Below are positions 5,420 through 10,356 of a DNA stretch of 10,356 bases, piece after piece. The notes under the pieces were generated by a model. The model searched no databases. It saw nothing but the letters and a program-made list of their open reading frames with translations, and was not told the origin of the DNA. The DNA lies in contig DAWM01000027.1 of NCBI GenBank assembly GCA_002505945.1, positions 4,371 to 14,726 of the forward strand, read 5' to 3'. Each line of letters starts with the position of its first letter. Within the stretch, counting starts at the first letter, position 1. This DNA is from Candidatus Woesearchaeota archaeon UBA119 (lineage in GTDB: Archaea > Nanobdellota > Nanobdellia > Woesearchaeales > UBA119). Both the position numbers and the translations under genes were made by a program.

Positions 5420-8400
5420 ATAAGGTGGTTTGTGGCAAGGATTTGGATTCACATTGCAAAGCTTCTCTTATAAAAAGATGTTCTTTCCTATTGATGTTTG
5501 GTTTCATTGTTTTTCTCTTTGCAGGTTTTTCTTCTTTAGGTGTTGCGCAGGGTGAGGATGAGGATATTAGTATGTGTGAGAATCCTCCTTGTAGTGGAGA
5601 GAATCTTGTTGATCCCTGTGAACCAAGCTGTGGTGGAAAGGAATGTGGACCGGATGGTTGTGGTGGATCTTGTGGGAGTTGTGGTCCTCAGGAAGTTTGT
5701 TCTGGTGGCAGTTGTCTATGTGTTCCATATTGTCCGTCACCTGGAGAATGCGGTGATAATGGTTGTGGAAGGCCGTGTGGCGGAGGTTGTCCTTCAGATG
5801 GTTGGTATTGCAAGGACTCAGACACTCGGGAAAACCGTGATTATTCCTGTGACGACTATGCTTGCACTTTTGAGGTGAAAAGTACTGAGACATGTGGTGA
5901 TCGAGAGATTTGTAGGGGAGGAAGTTGTATAGATACTTGCGGGGATTATTACTATATAGAAGAAACTGCTACCACTTACTGTCGTGATAAAACCAATTAT
6001 TATTCTGGATTTCACGACTGCGAAGAAGATGGAGAGTATTCTTACTTCTATAGAAGCGGAACAAATATAAGATATCGTTGTTATGATTTATACAATTATC
6101 TCTTGACTACTTGTGTTTATTGTGTCGGTTATACTCCTTTTGATTGCGGTATATACGATGGACCCAAAACGGCTTATGGTGTAGCAGCAAACTGTGTTGA
6201 TGAATGCGAAAACGAAAATGGACATTCCTGTGATTCTGAATGTATTGCCGTTAGAGATTGTGCTCCCGCCAATGAAGGTAATGAAAACACAAAGTTTTCA
6301 ATAGGTTGTATATATACTTCAGGATCATGTACTACCGATGATAAAGGAGAACCAGGAACTTGCTCAAATGATGGCAGATGTCTCTGTGATACCTCAGCAA
6401 CTAGAAGCTGCTGCGAGGAAATGGGGTATTACTGGGATATAGGGGGAGAAGCAGACCCAGATGGTTGCTGTGGAGATGATAACGAAGAATATGTGTTGAC
6501 AAGAGTCGTAGACCCTACTATGGATAAGGGTTATTCTTCATCAATTACAGATGACGCATGTTGTAATCTTGCTAATTCTTGTGTAGATGAATCAACTTGT
6601 TACCCACATGACTCTACTTCGCACGATGCGGATGGAGATGGAGATAAAGATTTTTGTCAAGGAAATAGTTGGGAGGACTGTTTAGATAATGATCAGTGTA
6701 GCGGTAATGATGTTTGTTATAGGGGAGACTGTATAGAATGTGAGTTCTGTGATGTTGATTTTGGTTTGGTAACAAAAGACGCGAAGGAAATCTGTGAAGA
6801 AAAAGGAACTCCAATTAATAATCTTTTATCTTGTGGAGACCAGAATTGTGATGGAACTCCCCCAGAGGATATCGCTCAGTTTTACGGATCAGGTAATTTA
6901 ATTATGGTTAATTGCAAGGATATGTCTACAATGAGCATAAAGGGAATAAGTGAGTGGGGGTTTTTTGAATACAGTGTTGATTGTGATGCTGTGAACTCGG
7001 ATAATAGTTATGTTGTTAAAAATTGTACCACTGAATGTGGAACGGACTGCGATTCAGAATGTGTGGTTGCTAAGCATTGTGATTCGGGGAGGTGTATAGA
7101 TGTTTGTCCTAATTCAATTGGTTGTGTTTATTTAGATGGCAATTCTTGCACTACTGATGAAGGGTATCCAGCTATATGTAGCCAAGGAAAGTGCGGGTTA
7201 GATTGCACTGATGCTGATGATTCAGATTATTGTTGTATTGAGGATGACCAGTACGGGGATTCCTCTTTTGCTTGGGACATAGGCGGTGATGTTGGTCCTA
7301 ATGAGTGCTGCGGCGATGATTCCGGAGAATATATAAGAACCAAGGCAGTTAGTGTTAAAGGAGATACTACTGAATCTACAGACAGTAATGACGATGCTTG
7401 CTGTAACGGTAATAACGATTGTGTAGACGGCTCTAAATGCACAAACTCAGGGTCTTCGAAATGGGTAAACCCAAATCATGAAGCAGCATGTTATAGCGGT
7501 TCTTGGTATGATTGTGATTATAATTCTAATTATTGTGAGAATTATTGTGGTGGAAAATGGAATGTTGGTGGTGAAAGGGATTCTACAACCTGCTGCGGCG
7601 ATGATGCGGGAGAGAACTATGAGTCAAGGTCTGCTTCTAATACGATGGATAATGGATATTCCTCAAGCAGTTCTGATGATGCCTGCTGTGATGCTTCCAA
7701 TGATTGTGTGCATAGCAATGGCTGTTATGCTTCTTCTCATGTAAACACAGATGTTGATGGTGATACAGACAATGACTATTGTAATGCAGGAACATGGTAT
7801 GACTGCTTAAACAGCAATCAATGTCCTTCTGGATTTTCTTGTGAGAGTAATAATTGTATACCTCCTGCTTGTTTAGATGCTGATGAGTCTTCTGATTGTT
7901 GTACTGATCCGAATGAGGCAACGGGAGATTTATCTTATAGATGGAGCATAGGCGGTGATATTGATCCTAATGAGTGCTGCGGCGATGACAGCAATGAAAA
8001 TGTTTTGCATTTTGTGAGCTGGATGTCTTCAGAGCAGACAGTTGAAGTGGAGGATAAAACCGATGATGCTTGCTGCGATAATGAGAATGATTGTGTTTAT
8101 GATGATGCTTGCTATTCTCCTGATACTACTCCTCCAGTAGATGTGGAAGGTGATAATGATACTGATTATTGTACCTCTACTGGTCTTTGGAAGGATTGTA
8201 AGACTGATGATGAATGCGGAAGTACAAGACTCTTCGGCGAATATGAGGTATGTAATGCATCCAGCCATTATTGTCTGGTTAATTGCTTCGCGGAGGCTTG
8301 CCTTGAAGGAGAGCCAATTTGCTATGATGAGGTCTTGGACGAAACCCTTTACTGCGTAACGACATATTCTAATGCTGACAGATCTAATTTTGTAAAGGAG

Positions 8401-9021
8401 CCAAAAGGTAACAACCCTGATGAAGGCTATTGTCCATTAGGTTATAATTATGAATATGATAGCCGGCTTGGTGAATATAAATGTAAAAAAAATCATGGGA
8501 TAGATGTGTGTTATAACACTTTAGCACAATCCAGTTGCGGGATTGTGAATATCCCTTCAATGCTACTAAACTGTTATCCAGATTCTTCTGATTATTGCGA
8601 TTTTGAATTAAGGCGCACAGGTTCCCAAATAATCCCTTCTACAGAAGAACCTAAGCAAACTATAAATTTAGGTCCTAGGAAGACTTTCCACGGACTTTCA
8701 TGTATTGATACTGATAATGGGTTAAACACAACTGGCTGGGGTTGTACTTACATTGCAAATTTAAGTGGTGATGACGGAGAAACCATTATTGCTCAAATTG
8801 CATGTGATGATAATAATACTGCTACTACTATAATTGAACATTATTGTAATGGTAGTGAGATTGAGGCATATCAATATGACTGTAAAGATGAACACGGTAA
8901 TTCTATGGTTATGTCTGATGCAGAGCACATGGTTCCTCCCAGTCCATGTTGCTTTGTAGAAGGTACGAATCCTAAGAAGACAAAACCACAAATAATAGAA
9001 CACAGACACGAACACGATTAA
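5416..9021 (+). CDS. Large secreted cysteine-rich modular surface protein
   Basis: The longest frame is 1,201 residues with about 128 cysteines by hand count (more than one in ten). A basic N-region (KASLIKR, 15-21), a hydrophobic core (24-38) and a likely cleavage near GVA-Q (42-45) form a Sec signal peptide. The mature N-terminus carries CGGKECGPDGCGGSCGSC (72-89), a short motif known from secreted proteins of several bacteria and archaea, then a second looser copy. Four modules follow, each with W-x-(I/V)-GG...CCGDD and then DDACC (CCGDD at 351, 631, 726, 854). Three carry acidic D-x-D-G-D-x-D-type loops ending D(Y/F)C (404-414, 779-789, 909-919). A tail of about 250 residues lacks the modules and ends in a His-rich stretch. 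There is no C-terminal membrane anchor. So many paired cysteines imply an extracytoplasmic, disulfide-rich fold. Function unknown: surface coat, adhesion to a host cell, or ligand binding are possible. The start is probably GTG 5425. Confidence 0.9.
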   Translation: MNKVVCGKDLDSHCKASLIKRCSFLLMFGFIVFLFAGFSSLGVAQGEDEDISMCENPPCSGENLVDPCEPSCGGKECGPDGCGGSCGSCGPQEVCSGGSCLCVPYCPSPGECGDNGCGRPCGGGCPSDGWYCKDSDTRENRDYSCDDYACTFEVKSTETCGDREICRGGSCIDTCGDYYYIEETATTYCRDKTNYYSGFHDCEEDGEYSYFYRSGTNIRYRCYDLYNYLLTTCVYCVGYTPFDCGIYDGPKTAYGVAANCVDECENENGHSCDSECIAVRDCAPANEGNENTKFSIGCIYTSGSCTTDDKGEPGTCSNDGRCLCDTSATRSCCEEMGYYWDIGGEADPDGCCGDDNEEYVLTRVVDPTMDKGYSSSITDDACCNLANSCVDESTCYPHDSTSHDADGDGDKDFCQGNSWEDCLDNDQCSGNDVCYRGDCIECEFCDVDFGLVTKDAKEICEEKGTPINNLLSCGDQNCDGTPPEDIAQFYGSGNLIMVNCKDMSTMSIKGISEWGFFEYSVDCDAVNSDNSYVVKNCTTECGTDCDSECVVAKHCDSGRCIDVCPNSIGCVYLDGNSCTTDEGYPAICSQGKCGLDCTDADDSDYCCIEDDQYGDSSFAWDIGGDVGPNECCGDDSGEYIRTKAVSVKGDTTESTDSNDDACCNGNNDCVDGSKCTNSGSSKWVNPNHEAACYSGSWYDCDYNSNYCENYCGGKWNVGGERDSTTCCGDDAGENYESRSASNTMDNGYSSSSSDDACCDASNDCVHSNGCYASSHVNTDVDGDTDNDYCNAGTWYDCLNSNQCPSGFSCESNNCIPPACLDADESSDCCTDPNEATGDLSYRWSIGGDIDPNECCGDDSNENVLHFVSWMSSEQTVEVEDKTDDACCDNENDCVYDDACYSPDTTPPVDVEGDNDTDYCTSTGLWKDCKTDDECGSTRLFGEYEVCNASSHYCLVNCFAEACLEGEPICYDEVLDETLYCVTTYSNADRSNFVKEPKGNNPDEGYCPLGYNYEYDSRLGEYKCKKNHGIDVCYNTLAQSSCGIVNIPSMLLNCYPDSSDYCDFELRRTGSQIIPSTEEPKQTINLGPRKTFHGLSCIDTDNGLNTTGWGCTYIANLSGDDGETIIAQIACDDNNTATTIIEHYCNGSEIEAYQYDCKDEHGNSMVMSDAEHMVPPSPCCFVEGTNPKKTKPQIIEHRHEHD
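5485..5547 (+). other. Signal peptide hydrophobic core and cleavage region
   Basis: Residues 24-44 form an uninterrupted hydrophobic run, SFLLMFGFIVFLFAGF, then SSLGVA, followed at once by the acidic GEDEDIS. Basic residues Lys15, Lys20 and Arg21 precede it. The layout is a standard Sec signal peptide with cleavage most likely after Ala44. An uncleaved membrane anchor cannot be excluded. Confidence 0.8.
6193..6387 (+). repeat. Duplicated linker block, copy 1 (CDSEC...SCTTD)
   Basis: Residues 260-324 contain CDSEC (272-276), SIGCIY (295-300), SCTTD (304-308) and G-x-P-x-x-CS. The same order recurs in copy 2 exactly 273 residues later for CDSEC and for SCTTD. It stands directly before module 1, so block plus module behaves as one larger duplicated unit. 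Confidence 0.8.
6409..6732 (+). repeat. CCGDD/DDACC module 1
   Basis: Residues 332-439: CC, then WDIGGEADPDGCCGDD (340-355), DDACC (379-383), NSCVDESTCY, the acidic loop DADGDGDKDFC (404-414), SWEDC (418-422) and a closing C-x4-C pair. The cysteine order matches modules 3 and 4. Confidence 0.85.
7024..7206 (+). repeat. Duplicated linker block, copy 2 (CDSEC...SCTTD)
   Basis: Residues 537-597 repeat copy 1: CDSEC (545-549), SIGCVY (567-572), SCTTD (577-581), G-x-P-x-x-CS (583-589). It stands directly before module 2, as copy 1 does before module 1. Confidence 0.8.
7231..7548 (+). repeat. CCGDD/DDACC module 2 (no acidic loop)
   Basis: Residues 606-711: CC, WDIGGDVGPNECCGDD (620-635), DDACC (659-663), NDCVDGSKC and SGSWYDC (694-700). 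Where the other modules have the acidic loop, this one has KWVNPNHEAAC with no run of aspartates. It passes without linker into module 3. Confidence 0.85.
7558..7857 (+). repeat. CCGDD/DDACC module 3
   Basis: Residues 715-814: WNVGGERDSTTCCGDD (715-730), DDACC (754-758), NDCVHSNGCY, acidic loop DVDGDTDNDYC (779-789), GTWYDC (792-797), and a closing C-x5-C-x4-C. It lacks the leading CC found in the other three. Confidence 0.85.
7897..8274 (+). repeat. CCGDD/DDACC module 4
   Basis: Residues 828-953: CC, WSIGGDIDPNECCGDD (843-858), DDACC (883-887), NDCVYDDACY, acidic loop DVEGDNDTDYC (909-919), GLWKDC (923-928). The DNA over the CCGDD segment is nearly identical to that of module 2. Confidence 0.85.
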
Positions 9022-9030
9022 TTTGTTTTA
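9022..9030 (+). terminator. Weak T-rich terminator after the cysteine-rich gene
   Basis: Three T, one G and four T directly follow the TAA of the cysteine-rich gene, within the 22 bp that separate it from the convergent gene. Such tracts can terminate archaeal RNA polymerase, but this one is short. Confidence 0.25.
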
Positions 9031-9043
9031 TCCAGAATAGAAC

Positions 9044-9241
9044 TTATTCAGTAGGTATTTCCCAGAGCAAATAGTTTCTCACTTCTTTTTCCTCTTTAGG
9101 TTCATTAAATTTCTCTGTATAGCTATCATCTTTCTTTACCGGTAAAACATAAAACAGACGATTCTGTCCGTTGTAGTTGACCCATAGGGAATTGGATTTT
9201 ATAGATATAGTGCTTTCCCCATATACATCCCCATCTACCAT
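9044..9241 (-). CDS. Hypothetical 65-residue frame, possibly the frameshifted tail of the upstream gene
   Basis: The 65 residues alternate polar and hydrophobic in beta fashion (STISIKSNSLWVNYNGQNRL, 10-29, then FYVLPV). A charged stretch (KKDDSYTEKFNEPKEEKEVR) and the end NYLLWEIPTE follow. I do not recognise it. It has no signal peptide and starts 7 bp after the stop of the large surface-protein gene on the same strand. Its frame is open upstream of the ATG to a TAA at 9265-9263, giving a 14-nt window in which both frames are open. A single-base insertion or deletion there would join the two into one protein. If it is a separate gene, it is a small cytoplasmic protein without a good Shine-Dalgarno. 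I consider the tail explanation at least as likely. Confidence 0.45.
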   Translation of the reverse strand: MVDGDVYGESTISIKSNSLWVNYNGQNRLFYVLPVKKDDSYTEKFNEPKEEKEVRNYLLWEIPTE

Positions 9242-9248
9242 TATTGAA

Positions 9249-10356
9249 TCAGAAATCCCTTCTTATCGGCTTGACATACCCTATCTTGCCATTTATATCC
9301 AAGGCATTTGCCCTGTAATAAAGGTCATCGCTTGCATCGTCCGCGCTCCAGGGGTCACCTCTATAAGCGACACTCCATGCCACCACAGGATTCTTGTTAT
9401 ACTTTATCTCAAATACTGCCTGGTCAGCAGGGGTTTTTTCAGTTACCGCACCTGAGTAAACAGTATTGTAACCAAGGCCTTGGGGTTCTGCTGCACCGTC
9501 CTTTAGAGTAGAAGTCTCTTCTTCACAGAATTCCATTGCTTGTGAAGAAAGCTCAGTGTCATAAGGCACATATATTTTCCCCTTCGCAATATACTGGCTA
9601 TTCTCATCATAATTTGAGACTACGGCACTAGCAAAATCGTCGTTCAGCACCAATACAGTGTTATTGGGAATAGAAGAATAAGAACTCTTTTCAATAACAT
9701 CCACGCCAGGGAACCAGTTGTCCAAGCTGCGGTATATGGCATCATACATTACATCTGTAAGCACTGCCTCGTCTTCAGGCGTGATTATAAACCAAATCTC
9801 ATTAGGCCCTCCATCAGCCCAGTCAGTAGTGGTAAAAGGCATAGCCCAATCGTATCTGACCGGTTGTTGCGCACTATCTGGATGATTCCCTACCCCATAT
9901 CCAAGCAATATATTGAGTACCTTGTCATCCTCTCCAGTCTTTAAGTGCTTTGTAACACTGTCCTTGCTGGGGTCCACCAGGAACGAAAGGTTCTGATGGC
10001 TGCCATCAGTATCCTTGACCTCAATCTCAAGCAGGTAATCCTGCCAATTCCCCTGAGGCAGCTGGAAGCTTGCACCCTCAGAAGCATCGTAATTGGTCCA
10101 GTCCATAACCTTCTCCTTGTTATTCCTGTCCACATTAAAGTAAATCGCATCCCCTGTCTCACTATAAGAGGTTACCGGCACCTTATATGCTGATATCGCA
10201 ACCTCCCCGGTGTCATTTCCGGTTGTATACCTATCAATTACCCCGTCATCGTCATCATCATGCACATTAATACCCTCAAAAGAGAGATTCACCGTCATAT
10301 AGGCTTGTACTTCGTTTATCGTCAGAGGTATGTTGTATGTATTATCGTTGCCTTCT
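9249..10356 (-). CDS. Large beta-rich, probably surface-exposed protein, C-terminal part (runs off right edge)
   Basis: The frame is open from the stop at 9251-9249 to the right edge. The Met at 10298 is internal: the upstream 19 codons read EGNDNTYNIPLTINEVQAY, which looks like continuous coding sequence. About 368 residues are visible. They are rich in Asp, Asn, Ser, Thr and aromatic residues, with one Cys and no membrane span. Several beta-sandwich-like stretches are visible (DYLLEIEVKDTDGSHQNLSF, then FLVD). An acidic run DDDDDGVIDRY could bind calcium, and there are several N-x-S/T sites. A segment with more helix (ITPEDEAVLTDVMYDAIYRS) lies in the middle. Composition and the neighbouring secreted gene suggest a cell-surface or S-layer-like protein. 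I cannot assign a family. The signal peptide, if any, lies outside the window. Confidence 0.75.
   Translation of the reverse strand, partial: EGNDNTYNIPLTINEVQAYMTVNLSFEGINVHDDDDDGVIDRYTTGNDTGEVAISAYKVPVTSYSETGDAIYFNVDRNNKEKVMDWTNYDASEGASFQLPQGNWQDYLLEIEVKDTDGSHQNLSFLVDPSKDSVTKHLKTGEDDKVLNILLGYGVGNHPDSAQQPVRYDWAMPFTTTDWADGGPNEIWFIITPEDEAVLTDVMYDAIYRSLDNWFPGVDVIEKSSYSSIPNNTVLVLNDDFASAVVSNYDENSQYIAKGKIYVPYDTELSSQAMEFCEEETSTLKDGAAEPQGLGYNTVYSGAVTEKTPADQAVFEIKYNKNPVVAWSVAYRGDPWSADDASDDLYYRANALDINGKIGYVKPIRRDF

Noticed and set aside
6409..8274. CRISPR-like or satellite array
   Set aside because: The repeats are coding modules of about 100 residues with diverged DNA, not short identical repeats with spacers.
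5540..8359. Several frames of 65-112 codons on both strands within the cysteine-rich gene
   Set aside because: They are shadows of its repetitive Cys, Asp and Gly codons: the products are Val/Ile-rich or His/Tyr-rich and recur wherever the modules recur.
9177..10193. Plus-strand frames of 67-92 codons opposite the surface-protein genes
   Set aside because: They overlap a long coherent coding frame on the minus strand and show no domain or start signals.
10296..10298. ATG at 10298 as the start of the surface protein
   Set aside because: The frame stays open to the window edge with protein-like sequence, and there is no signal peptide or Shine-Dalgarno at this Met.

Overview
The window looks like a piece of an archaeal genome, most likely from a small-genome DPANN-type lineage (Woesearchaeota/Pacearchaeota-like). 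This rests on an archaeal-type aspartyl-tRNA synthetase, an archaeal Elp3, TATA-type promoter elements about 25 nt upstream of several start codons (leaderless genes), and a large cysteine-rich secreted protein of a style I associate with those lineages. The lineage is inference; there is no rRNA or other marker here.

Left part (1-1229): a truncated NIF3/YbgI-family gene runs off the left edge on the minus strand. It is divergent from a small DPM1-like family 2 glycosyltransferase. The glycosyltransferase ends in a 4-bp tail-to-tail overlap with a 97-residue gene of unknown function.

Centre (936-5287): four minus-strand genes in transcription order: elp3 (tRNA wobble-uridine modification), a helical TPR-like repeat protein, aspS, and the 97-residue gene, whose start overlaps the aspS stop (ATGA). 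Two of the four belong to translation and tRNA biology. Short gaps hold apparent internal promoters, so this is a co-directional cluster rather than clearly one operon. The AspRS has unusual residues in its amino-acid pocket.

Right part (5288-10356): a 128-bp divergent promoter region separates elp3 from a plus-strand gene for a secreted protein of about 1,200 residues with close to 128 cysteines by hand count. That protein is built of repeated CCGDD/DDACC modules, a CGGKECGPDGCGG-type N-terminal motif, and three acidic loops resembling calcium-binding repeats. Part of it arose by an internal duplication with a period of about 273-280 residues. Converging on it from the right are a 65-residue reading frame and the C-terminal part of a large beta-rich, probably surface-exposed protein that continues beyond the right edge. 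The 65-residue frame may be the frameshifted tail of that protein. The right half is therefore a cell-surface locus. I see no RNA gene, CRISPR array, insertion sequence or integrase.
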